Source: Phycisphaerae bacterium
GTDB taxonomy: Bacteria > Planctomycetota > Phycisphaerae > UBA1845 > Fen-1342
Assembly: GCA_028279405.1 (NCBI GenBank)
Contig: JANQNU010000007.1
Span: 87,257 to 151,256 of the forward strand
Direction: 5' to 3'
Length of the DNA stretch: 64,000 nt
Shown: in pieces, positions 9,431-18,275 of the stretch
Position numbering within the stretch: the stretch's first letter is position 1
Layout: each line of letters opens with the position of its first letter
Made by a program: the position numbers and the translations under genes
Notes under the pieces: model-generated
Database searches by the model: none
What the model saw: only the letters and a program-made list of their open reading frames with translations
Told to the model about the DNA's origin: nothing

Positions 9431-9727
9431 ATGGCCAAGATTCAGCAGGAGCTCATGACGCCGGACGAGGCGGCGCGGTGGTTTCGTCGTTCGATTTCCT
9501 GGCTTCGCAAGCAGAAGGATCTGTTGCGGTTTGGCACGGACCGGGCGCAGCCGTTGTTTCACGTGGACGTCTGTCGGGCGTATGTGCTGGGGAAGCTATC
9601 GGGATTGACGTCTGAGGAATTGCGGCAGGTGCAGATTCAGGCGTTGGCGGTCGAGTGTCGTCTCTCGGCGGCGGATGAGTTGGCGGGTGACGTTTCGGGG
9701 GAGGTGCCTCGTATGGCGACGGCGTGA
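9431..9727 (+). CDS. small helix-turn-helix (excisionase/MerR-like) protein
   Basis: A 98-residue protein. The ATG at 9431 is preferred over the in-frame ATG at 9392 because GGGAGG stands 8 nt before it. The N-terminal half (LMTPDEAARWFRRSISWLRK, then the QPLFHVDVCRAYV wing) fits the helix-turn-helix family of excisionases and MerR-like DNA-binding proteins. The C-terminal half is predicted mostly helical with no named domain. It may be a DNA-binding adaptor or regulator. No recombinase or phage genes are nearby, so an excisionase role is not supported. It has its own good promoter (9340-9367) and converges with the DUF962 gene, whose stop lies 4 nt downstream. Confidence 0.65.
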   Translation: MAKIQQELMTPDEAARWFRRSISWLRKQKDLLRFGTDRAQPLFHVDVCRAYVLGKLSGLTSEELRQVQIQALAVECRLSAADELAGDVSGEVPRMATA

Positions 9728-9731
9728 CGGG

Positions 9732-10064
9732 TCAGGTTCGTTGGCGGCTGGGTCGGTTGGCGTAGCGCTGTGAGATTGCGTTGTATGGCAGGCCCAGAAG
9801 GCGTTTGACGACGATGATTTCGCCCATGTCGTTGCCTTCGTGGAGATGTCCACACCATTGCAGGAAGTATCCGGAGACGAAGAGTAGCACGGGGTGCCAC
9901 CAGCGCTCCCACGGCGGGGGATCTTGGAGGAGTTGGTAGAGTCCGAGGATGACGCCGACGATCGTCAGCGGGATCCCGATCATGTGGAGCCAAAAGGAGA
10001 CCGGGCTGCGGTGTCGCGCCAGCCAGTCGTCGATCCAGCGAAGGATGCCTTTGGCCTTGGTCAT
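9732..10064 (-). CDS. DUF962 / Mpo1-like small membrane protein
   Basis: A 110-residue protein. The start at 10064 (MTKAKG) is supported by a promoter ending 10 nt upstream (10075-10102); the longer frame to 10178 would run through that promoter. It has two hydrophobic helices around IGIPLTIVGVILGLY and HPVLLFVSGYFLQWCGH. The HP and GH..E histidines (HPVLLF, CGHLHEGND) resemble those of DUF962/Mpo1-like proteins. Yeast Mpo1 is an Fe(II) dioxygenase of 2-hydroxy fatty acids; bacterial members are largely uncharacterised, so that activity is only a suggestion here. It is divergent from the gene at 10182. Confidence 0.6.
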   Translation of the reverse strand: MTKAKGILRWIDDWLARHRSPVSFWLHMIGIPLTIVGVILGLYQLLQDPPPWERWWHPVLLFVSGYFLQWCGHLHEGNDMGEIIVVKRLLGLPYNAISQRYANRPSRQRT

Positions 10065-10074
10065 ACTTCGTAAA

Positions 10075-10102
10075 ATGATAGGCACGTCCGATCGAACGGC
10101 AA
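10075..10102 (-). promoter_or_regulatory. promoter giving a near-leaderless DUF962 transcript
   Basis: On the minus strand TTGCCG (10102-10097), a 16-bp spacer and TATCAT (10080-10075) precede the ATG at 10064 by only 10 nt. The predicted transcript would begin within a few bases of the start codon, and no ribosome site is visible, consistent with leaderless translation. Confidence 0.5.
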
Positions 10103-10181
10103 GGCCGATAGCGGCATCGCGCAAAAAACGCGGGGTCAAGCCGGGCCCACGGACTCGCCGATAGCGCACCGGGAGCATCCG

Positions 10182-10826
10182 ATGATCGTCACGCTAGACG
10201 GCCAAAAACTGGAAACGGACTTCGTCGCGGGAACGACCCTCGCAGGCGTGATCGACACGGTTCGCCGAGACATGTGCGACAAGCGCCTGATCGTCAGCGT
10301 CGCCGTCAACGGTACGACGTGTGACGACGCTGCTCTCGCGACCGATCAGCTCGGAGCGCCGCTCGACGAAGCCGACCAGATCGATCTGGAGAGCGACGAG
10401 CTCGAGCCGGTAGCCGCCGACGCGCTGCGCCAGATCGCGACGGAAATCGCCGCGATCGCGGAGGATTCGTCAGCCGCGGCAGATTCGATCCGCGCCGGCG
10501 ACGTCACTGCCGGCATCCGGGAAGTCGGCAAGTTCGTGAATGTATGGCAAACGTGCCAGCGGGCGTTGATCGAGGCGTCGCAGCTGCTTGGCCGCGATCT
10601 GACGCAGTGGCAGAACGCGCACGGGAGCGTAACGGCGTCGATCACGAAACTGGCGCAATCGTTGGAGACCCTGCGCGGTGCCCTTCACGCTCGGGACATG
10701 GTCTTGCTGGCGGATGTCATTTCGTACGAGCTGCCGGACGTCTGTGCCGAATGGAGTAGCGTGCTGGGGGCGCTGGCCGATGACGTTCACGTCGCGCCCG
10801 CGACGGACTCGCGGCCTGAGGCCTAG
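10182..10826 (+). CDS. conserved-looking hypothetical protein, ubiquitin-like N-terminus
   Basis: A 214-residue protein starting at an ATG with GGGAG 8 nt upstream. I do not recognise the family. Residues 1-70 are beta/alpha and acidic (MIVTLDGQKLE, then LIVSVAVNGTTCDD and LESDELEP), similar in feel to a ubiquitin-like or ThiS-like fold. The remainder is predicted all-helical with heptad-like patterns (LRQIATEIAAIAEDSSAAAD; TKLAQSLETLRGALHARDMV). There is no signal peptide or membrane segment, so it is probably cytoplasmic. It starts 118 bp from the divergent DUF962 gene and lies 221 bp before the DUF4139 gene. Confidence 0.6.
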   Translation: MIVTLDGQKLETDFVAGTTLAGVIDTVRRDMCDKRLIVSVAVNGTTCDDAALATDQLGAPLDEADQIDLESDELEPVAADALRQIATEIAAIAEDSSAAADSIRAGDVTAGIREVGKFVNVWQTCQRALIEASQLLGRDLTQWQNAHGSVTASITKLAQSLETLRGALHARDMVLLADVISYELPDVCAEWSSVLGALADDVHVAPATDSRPEA

Positions 10827-11047
10827 TTTTGGTCCGGACGGTTTCAGCACCATCAATTATCCAGACGCCGGGAACCTCGCCGGCCCCGTTGCGTCCAACC
10901 GATTACCAGACACGTCCATTCGTGGGATAATGTGGCAACCGGGCGGATTGCGCGCAAATTGACGCGGACTGACCCTGCCATCCGTGAACGCGCATGCGGA
11001 AGACGTGTTGGGCCGCGCGCCGATTTTTCTTCGATAGGAGTTGATCC

Positions 11048-13102
11048 ATGGGTACGATCCGGACAGCGGCATCGTTCGTGAGCGCCTGTATTGTGCTGGT
11101 CGCTTGCGCACACGCCACCGAGCTCGACGTCAAACGAATCGCGATCTTCAACAGTGGTGTTGCCTATTTCGAATCCGACGGCACCGTTCGCGGAGCGGAC
11201 ACCGCGGAGCTGACCTTCCGCACGGAACAGATCAACGACATTCTCAAGTCGTTGGTCGTTCAGGACTTCGATGGTGGCTCCGTCGGCGTGGTCAGCTACC
11301 CTTCGCGCGATCCGATCGAGAAGACCCTGCGCAGTTTCGGCGTCGACATCACGGGAGACAAGACGCTCGCTGACCTGCTGCGACAACTCCGCGGCGAACC
11401 GGTCGAGATCAGCGGGCCCAGCAATACCAGCGGAGTGATCTTCAACGTCGAAACAACGACGTTGGTCGACGACGGCGAGCGCCGCGATGTGCAGTTGCTG
11501 ACGATTCTGACTGCCGGGGGGCTGCGGCAGATCGACATCCGCGACGTTTCCGGCATCAAGCTTGTGAACGAGAAGGTCGCCGCCGAGCTTAACAAGGCCC
11601 TGGCGACTCTAGCGACCGCTCACGACGCTGACAAGAAGACGGTGACGTTGGCCTTCAGCGGACCGGGAGAGCGTCGGGTGCGGGCTTCGTACCTGCTCGA
11701 GGCACCGATCTGGAAGACCAGCTATCGCCTCGTGTTGGACGACAACGACGAGCCCTTCCTGCAGGGCTGGGCCACCGTCGAGAACGCGACCGAGGAAGAC
11801 TGGCAGAACGTGCAGCTTTCGCTGGTCTCCGGACGGCCGGTCTCTTTCCGGATGGATCTGTACACGCCGTTGTACGTACCGCGGCCTATGGAGCAGCTCG
11901 AACTCTACGCCGGCCTGCGACCACCCAGCTACGAGGAGAGTGATAGCGAGAGAGAGGTCCGCGTCCGATTCGCCGACCATCGCAAGGCCGCCGCGGATGA
12001 CGTGGCGCGCCGAAGTGTGCAGAACAAGTCGGTGCGCGGCAGTTTCGGAGTCGACTCTCTCGCAGCGGCGGCGCCCGAGTTGGGCGAGGCCATGGCCGGT
12101 TCCGCCCTGGCCGGTCGTGGGGTCGTGTCGGCCGCAGCCGGTGCAGCGGCGGGCGAATTGTTCGAATACACCATTCAGACGCCGGTCTCAATCGCCCGGC
12201 AAAGCTCGGCGATGCTGCCGATCGTCAATGAGGCGGTCGGGGCAACCAAGCTCAGTATCTACAATCCGCAAACACACCCGATCCACCCGATGAACGGACT
12301 GAAACTGACGAACGAGACGCCACTGAGCCTGATGCAGGGCCCGATCACGATCTTCGAGGACGATGTCTACGCCGGCGACTCCAAGCTTCCCAACATGCAG
12401 CCGAAAGACGATCGATTGTTGGCGTACGCACTCGATCTCGCGACCACGGTGAACGTTGAACACAAGTCGAATAACCAGCGAATCGTGAAGTTCTGGATCA
12501 AGAACGGCGTACTCTATCATCGCAATCGCTACATCGACGAGCGAGAGTATACGATCAAGAGCAAACGCGATCGCGAACGCGACGTGCTGCTCGAGCAGCA
12601 ACGCACTGACGACTGGAACGTTCTCGAACCAGCGAACCCCGAGCTCACCTCCAATCACGTTCGTGTGCGCGTGACCGTGCCGGCGAATGAAACGGTCAAA
12701 CAGACGATCAAGCTCGAGCGGCTCGGCGACACGCAAGTACGGCTGTCCTCGATCGGGCTGAACGGTTTGCACGTCTACCTCAAAGCGCCGGCCATCTCCG
12801 AGGAGATCCGACAGGCGCTCGAGCACGTCATCGCGCTTCGCACCGCCCTCGATCGTGTGAAACGCGAGCGCGAACGTGGCGAGAAGGAAGTGTCGGAGGC
12901 GTTGAAGGACGAGGAGCGCATCCGCCAGAACCTGCGATCACTGCCGAAGAATTCCGACCAGTACCGCCGACAGCTCGAGAAGTTCGACCAGGTCGACAAG
13001 ACGATCGTCGCGCGACGCGATGGCGTGGAGCGATTGCGCACGAGTGAGGAGCAGCAACGTCGGCAACTAGAGGATTACCTACGAAATCTGACAATCGAAT
13101 AG
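11048..13102 (+). CDS. DUF4139 (MuiA-like) secreted protein
   Basis: A 684-residue protein with TAGGAG 9 nt before the ATG and a signal peptide ending near ACAHA. It matches the DUF4139/mucoidy-inhibitor-A type: an N-terminal region (VKRIAIFNSGVAYFESDGTV, FRTEQINDILKSL), then the long beta-rich DUF4139 core (LEAPIWKTSYRLVLDD, ENATEEDWQNVQLSLVSGRP). A long helical C-terminus rich in Arg/Glu (~595-684) is probably coiled coil. A proline-poor Ala/Gly linker sits at ~330-370. Function of the family is unclear; overproduction of some homologues affects capsule formation. It stands alone, 140 bp before the next gene. Confidence 0.75.
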   Translation: MGTIRTAASFVSACIVLVACAHATELDVKRIAIFNSGVAYFESDGTVRGADTAELTFRTEQINDILKSLVVQDFDGGSVGVVSYPSRDPIEKTLRSFGVDITGDKTLADLLRQLRGEPVEISGPSNTSGVIFNVETTTLVDDGERRDVQLLTILTAGGLRQIDIRDVSGIKLVNEKVAAELNKALATLATAHDADKKTVTLAFSGPGERRVRASYLLEAPIWKTSYRLVLDDNDEPFLQGWATVENATEEDWQNVQLSLVSGRPVSFRMDLYTPLYVPRPMEQLELYAGLRPPSYEESDSEREVRVRFADHRKAAADDVARRSVQNKSVRGSFGVDSLAAAAPELGEAMAGSALAGRGVVSAAAGAAAGELFEYTIQTPVSIARQSSAMLPIVNEAVGATKLSIYNPQTHPIHPMNGLKLTNETPLSLMQGPITIFEDDVYAGDSKLPNMQPKDDRLLAYALDLATTVNVEHKSNNQRIVKFWIKNGVLYHRNRYIDEREYTIKSKRDRERDVLLEQQRTDDWNVLEPANPELTSNHVRVRVTVPANETVKQTIKLERLGDTQVRLSSIGLNGLHVYLKAPAISEEIRQALEHVIALRTALDRVKRERERGEKEVSEALKDEERIRQNLRSLPKNSDQYRRQLEKFDQVDKTIVARRDGVERLRTSEEQQRRQLEDYLRNLTIE

Positions 13103-13242
13103 GGGATTTGGTCTACATTCGCGCTCGATGAGAACGCCCGGCCCGGAGCGATTCCGGATACCGCGATCACGGATCGCGCGCACCGCCGCAACGTAGCCAA
13201 ACGGTGCGGGGCATGCCAGGGCCCGACAGGAGCGCGCAGGCA

Positions 13243-14613
13243 ATGCACCCGATTCTCTTTTGTAGTGTAATGGTTGTGTTCACTTGCCTTGCGGATCGGT
13301 CGATGATTCCCGACGACATTCAGGCCAAGGCCCGATCGCTGGTTGACGACGAGTGGGTTGCGGGGATCGTCGTCGGTGTCATCGATCAGGGCGATCACGA
13401 CTTCTTCTGCTACGGTCAGGCTCGGCGCGACCGGCCCATGCCGACAACACCGACCACGGTCTTCGAGATCGGGTCGATAACGAAGGCGTTCACGGGTGTG
13501 CTCCTGGCGGAAGCGGAGCGACGCGGCGAGGTCGCGGCCGGCGACCCGATCCAGCGGTATCTGCCAACGGACGTACAGCTCCGAACGGTTGATGGGAAGG
13601 CGATCACACTCCTCGACCTGGCGACACACCGCTCGGGTCTGCCGCGGTTGCCGACCAACATGGATCCTAATCTGGCCGATCCCTATGCCGACTATACCAC
13701 TGAGAAGTTACACGCGTTTCTCCGCGACTACGTACCGAAGCGCGCGCCGGGAGAGGCGTACGAGTACTCGAACCTCGGAGCCGGGTTGCTGGGCAACATT
13801 TTGGCGGCACGTGCCGAATTGACCTACGACGCGCTCGTACGAGAGCGAATCTGCACGCCGTTGCGATTGAACGACACGCGCGTCATACCGACCGCCGAGA
13901 TGCAGGCCCGGATGGCGCTAGGGTACGAAGGAAATATGGCGCAGCCGGTGGCAAACTGGGCGTTCGATGCGTTGGCCGGCTGCGGTGCGCTGCGCTCCAC
14001 TGCGAGCGATCTGGCGCGGTTCGTGTCGGCGGCGAGCGGCTTGACGAAAACGCCGATAGCGCCTGCGCTGGAAAAGAGCGTTGAGAAACAGCAGTCGGCC
14101 GATTCGGAACGTGTCGGCGTCGCGCTCGGCTGGCACATTCTTCATCGCGAGCGGGGGGACATCGTCTGGCACAACGGTGGCACCGCGGGCTATCGTAGCT
14201 TCTGCGGCTTTCACCGCCGAACCCGTCGCGGCGTCGTCGTGCTCACGAATGCGAGCTTCGGCGTCGATGACATCGGGCTGCACTATCTCGACCCGACCAT
14301 CCCGCTCGACCCCGTGCCCAAGACGGTTCGGCTCAGCCGGGAGCAGCTTCGGGAGTACGTCGGCCGCTACCGGATGATCGTGGGCGCTGAATTCGACATC
14401 ACGTTGCGGGACCGGCAACTCTATGCGCAGCTCAGCAATCAGCCGGCCTTTCCGATCTATCCCGAGGCGCTTGACCGGTTCTTCTACCGCGTCGTCGAGG
14501 CGCAATTGGACTTCAAGCGCGGCGACGACGGACGGATCGATCATCTGATCCTGCACCAGAACGGGATCGATCAACCAGCGCAACGACTGCCGGAGGACGA
14601 CGGCCAGCGTTGA
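13243..14613 (+). CDS. serine beta-lactamase-like hydrolase (class C / S12 fold)
   Basis: A 456-residue protein. The start at 13243 (MHPILFCSVMVVFTC signal) has AGGAG 10 nt upstream; the in-frame ATG at 13204 adds a non-signal stretch. The penicillin-binding fold is shown by Ser78-x-x-Lys81 (GSITK), Tyr175-Ser-Asn177 (YEYSNLG) and the third motif His310-Asn-Gly (HNGGTAGY), the HxG form usual in esterases and peptidases of this family. The last ~110 residues form a lipocalin-like extension (EYVGRYRM...). It is most likely a periplasmic esterase, D-aminopeptidase or peptidoglycan-related hydrolase rather than a resistance enzyme. Confidence 0.85.
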   Translation: MHPILFCSVMVVFTCLADRSMIPDDIQAKARSLVDDEWVAGIVVGVIDQGDHDFFCYGQARRDRPMPTTPTTVFEIGSITKAFTGVLLAEAERRGEVAAGDPIQRYLPTDVQLRTVDGKAITLLDLATHRSGLPRLPTNMDPNLADPYADYTTEKLHAFLRDYVPKRAPGEAYEYSNLGAGLLGNILAARAELTYDALVRERICTPLRLNDTRVIPTAEMQARMALGYEGNMAQPVANWAFDALAGCGALRSTASDLARFVSAASGLTKTPIAPALEKSVEKQQSADSERVGVALGWHILHRERGDIVWHNGGTAGYRSFCGFHRRTRRGVVVLTNASFGVDDIGLHYLDPTIPLDPVPKTVRLSREQLREYVGRYRMIVGAEFDITLRDRQLYAQLSNQPAFPIYPEALDRFFYRVVEAQLDFKRGDDGRIDHLILHQNGIDQPAQRLPEDDGQR

Positions 14614-14670
14614 CGCAAGCCTGCGCCGTTGGCAGTCACCATCGTTTTGCTGGCGAATGGTCTTCGCTGG

Positions 14671-15591
14671 CTAGCCGTCCGTCAGTAGTGCGACGAAGGC
14701 GTTGATGTCGCCAACAGTGACCTGTTGATCGTTGTTGACGTCCGCCAACATCCGGTCGCAGTCCGGAAACGCCTTTGTGTACGCTTCGGCATCCGTGAGC
14801 GCCAGGATGAATCCGTTGATGTCGTCGACGCCGCGATCGCAGTTGCAATTCATGTCGCCGACCAGTGGCCGCGCGACCGTCAGCCAGATATCGCATCGCG
14901 GTCGGACTGCAGGTTGCGGACCTGGGCCGCAGGACCGTCAAGAATGAGGGTCGCGGCGTTTGTCACGATATCTCCTTCGGCCAGGAACACCTCGCCGGCA
15001 ATGTGATATGTGCCGCCTGTCAGCGTGTCGTCCGCCAGATTCGAGAAAGGACCCGCGAGTTCCAGCCGACTGTCAGCGGGTACCGTGAGCGTACCGTCGT
15101 TCTCGAGCTCGACTTGCACGCTGAGTTGCACACCGTCCAACAAATCGAGTGTTCCTTGATTATGGAACCGTCCGCCAAGCGGCTGATCAGACCGTAGGGC
15201 AATGTTGTTTTCGACGATCACGGTTCCGCCCGCCCGATTTGTTAGCGATGCGCCCTTGTTGATCGCAAGATCGCTGAGGATGCGACTAGGCCCTACCCAT
15301 TCCATTTCGCCTTCCAGGGTAGCTCAAGCTGCCATCGACCAACCGAAACGGCTCATTGCATCTCAGTGTCATGATCGTTGTACTCTCACCCTGCTCGATC
15401 ACGACTTCGTCTGTCTCCGGCACATCTGGAATGATGACGACATCACCAGGTCCTGGGGTGCGCCAGCTGTCCCAGTTGTCGGTATCGGTCCACCTGCGGC
15501 CGTCCCCCTGCCCTGTCCAAGTTATCTGTGCCAGTGCCGGCGCACATGTGAGTAGGACGCTCCAGCCGATGAGCCCCATCGATGATCGCAT
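14671..15591 (-). pseudogene. secreted beta-helix protein with dockerin tail, broken by two frameshifts
   Basis: Three consecutive reading frames together spell one protein. The first (15591 to ~15320) has GGGGAGG, an ATG and a signal peptide ending ALAQ, then ITWTGQGDGRRWTDTDNW, typical of autotransporter-like repeat proteins. Near 15310-15325 the frame shifts to one reading LEGEMEWVGPSRI and on through beta-helix-like repeats (NQGTLDLLDG, ENDGTLTVPADSRLEL). Near 14889-14894 it shifts again into CDIWLTVARPLVGDMNCNC and a dockerin-like tail ending GDINAFVALLTDG. A single-base change at each junction would restore one ~306-residue gene. It is a shorter relative of the intact gene at 55109. Sequencing error is the alternative. 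Confidence 0.75.
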
Positions 15592-15758
15592 GGATACCTC
15601 CCCATCATGGACAAGCTTCGTCCGATTCACCCGCCTTCCATACAATCGTCGACATGCCGGTTGTATTCCCGTGACTTGCGGTGCGCGCAATTCCGCTCCA
15701 CAGCGCTCACGGGGGCCATTCGCCGAGCCTGTTCGCGTCGCGCACCGCAAGCAGCGCG

Positions 15759-16403
15759 TCACCGCAAGCCATACGCCAGTTCCAACTCTGCGATGATCAC
15801 GTCCATTGCCGTATCCGGATTCCGCGGCGAGCGCCTCGCGAACTCTTTTTGGTGGCTGTTTCGTGCGTGAACTTCCGCACAGCGCCCGTCCGCCGCCAAC
15901 ACGTAGTAATGGACGCCGCCAACACGACCACCTTCCGACTCCGGCTTACCCATCAGTACCTCGACCACCGCGACATACGCCGTCTCCGGCGGATGCGCCT
16001 TCACATACTCCTGAAAACGCGCCAGGGAGTCGCGCACCATTGCGGACTGGTTCCTCCGTCCCGGTCCGTTCAACGGCAACTCGACGTCAGACAACTGCGG
16101 CGTTACCAACCCTTGCGTTTCAAACCAGTCCGCGAGGCGCTGCGCCGTCGCGGCATCATGACGAAACACCTTGCCTTCACGTACGACCGTCGGATAGATC
16201 GTCAGCTCGGTCTCGGCCGGGGCCGACCGCCACGCCCGTTGCACGTCCATGTCCACCAGATTGCCGCATCCCGGTACGATCGTGATTCCCACCGCCGCGA
16301 TCCCGGCCAACACGATCGTCGCCAGCATGCCGCCCCAACGACGACCACGTCGATTCTGTAAGTAATTACTTACATTAGAGGCAAAAAAAGAGGGAGTGTT
16401 CAT
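15759..16403 (-). CDS. putative lipoprotein in TetR operon
   Basis: A 214-residue protein. The start ATG (16403) overlaps the TetR stop as ATGA and has AAAGGAG 8 nt upstream, a strong sign of translational coupling. A hydrophobic stretch (MLATIVLAGIAAVGITIV) ends in a PGC lipobox, so it is probably a lipoprotein; an alternative start at 16328 would give a conventional signal peptide. The mature part is mixed alpha/beta (ELTIYPTVVREGKVFRHD; YVAVVEVLMG) with no family I recognise. An 18-bp palindrome matching the one in the tetR promoter lies inside codons ~11-16. By context it is a target of the adjacent repressor, perhaps an envelope stress or efflux-associated component. Confidence 0.65.
   Translation of the reverse strand: MNTPSFFASNVSNYLQNRRGRRWGGMLATIVLAGIAAVGITIVPGCGNLVDMDVQRAWRSAPAETELTIYPTVVREGKVFRHDAATAQRLADWFETQGLVTPQLSDVELPLNGPGRRNQSAMVRDSLARFQEYVKAHPPETAYVAVVEVLMGKPESEGGRVGGVHYYVLAADGRCAEVHARNSHQKEFARRSPRNPDTAMDVIIAELELAYGLR
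16357..16374. promoter_or_regulatory. TetR-type operator, intragenic copy
   Basis: TGTAAGTAATTACTTACA is a perfect 18-bp palindrome within the 5' end of the lipoprotein gene. Its outer seven bases on each side are identical to the copy upstream of tetR at 16991-17008. It could block elongation or control a second internal promoter for a start at 16328. Confidence 0.7.
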
Positions 16404-16981
16404 TGCTCAGCTCCTTTCAGCAATAGCGTGCCAATTTGCGTCATCAGTGCCCGACGCGTGCTGGCGTCGAGCATCCGCAGCTCGCGCCCGATGCTCGCTA
16501 CGGTTCCCAATCCAATCACTGCCCAGGCGCGTAACGCCGCCGGCGGCATGTTCGTATCGTCGAACGCGCGCAGATGCGGTTCGAGCAGCGCGACAAAATG
16601 CCGGTACATCCGTCGCAGTGCGGCCCGGATGTCCGGGTCGTCCGTCTCGTTCAGGCCCGCGAACACAATTCGATAGTGGCCGAACTCGCCATGGTGCGTC
16701 GCCTCGAAGTCCAGGAGGCGCTTCGCCGCGTCTTGCGTCTCGCCATCGCGCGCTGCCAGGTCTGACCACCGCGCTCGCGAGAACTCGAAGACGTATTCGA
16801 TCGCCGCCAGGAACATCGCCTTCTTATCCGGCCAGAGGCGATACAGCACGTTCTCGCGGACACCGCACGCCTTCGCCAATGCGGACGTCGTCGCCCGTCG
16901 ATAACCCATATCCGCAAACACACGCGCCACCTGTGGCAAGAACGCCTCCCGCTTCTCCCGCGCTGTACTGGTTCGCGACAT
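16400..16981 (-). CDS. TetR family transcriptional regulator
   Basis: A 193-residue protein. The N-terminal HTH is typical of TetR: VARVFADMGYRRATTSALAK followed by CGVRENVLYRLWPDKKAMF (residues ~18-57). The rest is the helical ligand/dimerisation domain, with no hint of the ligand. The gene is first in a two-gene operon with the lipoprotein gene (4-nt overlap). A palindrome (16991-17008) lies 9 bp upstream of its start, the usual place for autorepression. A second copy lies in the partner gene. Confidence 0.9.
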   Translation of the reverse strand: MSRTSTAREKREAFLPQVARVFADMGYRRATTSALAKACGVRENVLYRLWPDKKAMFLAAIEYVFEFSRARWSDLAARDGETQDAAKRLLDFEATHHGEFGHYRIVFAGLNETDDPDIRAALRRMYRHFVALLEPHLRAFDDTNMPPAALRAWAVIGLGTVASIGRELRMLDASTRRALMTQIGTLLLKGAEQ

Positions 16982-16990
16982 AGCACCTCT

Positions 16991-17008
16991 TGTAAGTATT
17001 CACTTACA
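16991..17008. promoter_or_regulatory. TetR-type operator, promoter copy
   Basis: TGTAAGTATTCACTTACA has perfect 7-bp inverted arms (TGTAAGT / ACTTACA) around a 4-bp centre, 9 bp upstream of the tetR start. It shares its arms exactly with the palindrome at 16357-16374. Two copies within 650 bp, next to a TetR gene, make it the likely operator. Confidence 0.75.
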
Positions 17009-17141
17009 AAATACTGATTATTGATCTGGTGAGCAAGTGAAGATCGTCGGAAAATGTCAGGTGGCAGGCTCTTGGGGTGTCGGCGGGCCCCGCCGAACGG
17101 TATCGCGTCCGAGGGGGCCCTGTGAGTACCAGTGTGACGGT

Positions 17142-18275
17142 CTACTGCTCGTTTTCGGATATCGAAACGATCCTTGGCGTGATGAGCACCATCAACGTGC
17201 GGTCCTCGATGCCCTCTTCCTGGTCGAACAGGCCGCCGATGACTGGGATCGACCTCAGGAGCGGGATGCCGGTCGTTCGTTGCCCGTCGTCGATGACGCC
17301 GCCGAGAACAATCGTCTGCCCGTCCTGGATCGTGATGCTGGTCCGGACCGTACCCTGTCGGATAACGGGCACCTCGATGAAATGCTGGAGTCCACCGAAT
17401 TGCACGCGTTCGGTCAGCGCGAAGCCTACGGCTTGGGTTCCGGGCTGGACTTCCATTGTGATCCGTCCGTCCGAAGTGACGGTGGGAGTGACATCGAGCA
17501 CGACGCCGCTTTGAGCGAAGATCGTTTGTCCGTCGACCGCACGAATGGTCTGGGCGTATTCGGTTTCCAGGTTGTTGACGAATGCGGTGGCGTTGCCAGC
17601 AAGGAACACGGCTCGTTGGCCGTCGAACAGCGTCACCTGCGGTGCGCTGAGGATCGACGCATCGTCTGCTTGGTTGAGGTTGCGGATGATTTGCTGGAGC
17701 TGCGTGTCGTCGACCAGCGCACCGAGCAGACCGCTGACGTTTGCTCCGTTGTTGGTTGCGCCGATGACGAGGTCGGGGAGCATGTCGATGATCTCGGGCA
17801 GGTCGTCGACGGGTTCCGATTGCGACGGTTGTTGGGGCAGTCCGTCGAAGAGCGGGAACACGCGGAAGCTCGTCTGGTTGGCTTCGATGGTGCTGATCGC
17901 GAGCGGCAGCGGTCCGTCGAGGCGGTTGCCCGGGGCCAGGTAGAGCGTGTTGGTGGCGCCGCCGAGATACTTCCCACGGGTGACGACCGTTTCGTCCAAC
18001 GGATTTCCGCCGGAGTTCGTCGGCGATCGGCGTTGCGTCTGGCCGATCTCGTCGAAATCGACGCCGACTTCATCGACGAAGTTGTCCTCCAGTTGCAGGA
18101 ACCGGACCTCGACCTGCACTCCCAGGTTGGTCGTCGGGTTCAGCGGCGGGAACAGCGCGCGAAGCAGCACATCGCAGCCGGTCAGCGTCGCAACCGTCAC
18201 GAGTGCCAATCCGAGCATAACCACGGTGGTTCCGAACCGCACGCCCACTCCCGGCGCGCCGAATCGCATTCGCAT
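17142..18275 (-). CDS. secretin-domain lipoprotein (GspD/PilQ-like)
   Basis: A 377-residue protein if started at the ATG at 18275, which has GAGG 6 nt upstream; the frame continues to 18359. A signal peptide ends in the lipobox LTGC. The C-terminal ~230 residues are the secretin core: DDASILSAPQVTLFDGQRA, GVVLDVTPTVTSDGRITMEV, and the signature DGQTIVLGGVIDD...IPLLRSIPVIGGLF. The N-terminal part is short and has only part of one N-domain. Full GspD/PilQ secretins are 600-700 residues with several N domains, and no other secretion genes are nearby, so it may be a reduced secretin or a regulator of pilus-type machinery. Confidence 0.8.
   Translation of the reverse strand: MRMRFGAPGVGVRFGTTVVMLGLALVTVATLTGCDVLLRALFPPLNPTTNLGVQVEVRFLQLEDNFVDEVGVDFDEIGQTQRRSPTNSGGNPLDETVVTRGKYLGGATNTLYLAPGNRLDGPLPLAISTIEANQTSFRVFPLFDGLPQQPSQSEPVDDLPEIIDMLPDLVIGATNNGANVSGLLGALVDDTQLQQIIRNLNQADDASILSAPQVTLFDGQRAVFLAGNATAFVNNLETEYAQTIRAVDGQTIFAQSGVVLDVTPTVTSDGRITMEVQPGTQAVGFALTERVQFGGLQHFIEVPVIRQGTVRTSITIQDGQTIVLGGVIDDGQRTTGIPLLRSIPVIGGLFDQEEGIEDRTLMVLITPRIVSISENEQ

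Noticed and set aside
13243..14613. Antibiotic-resistance beta-lactamase
   Set aside because: Its third motif is HNG, as in esterases and peptidases of the fold, and it has a long C-terminal extension unlike resistance enzymes.
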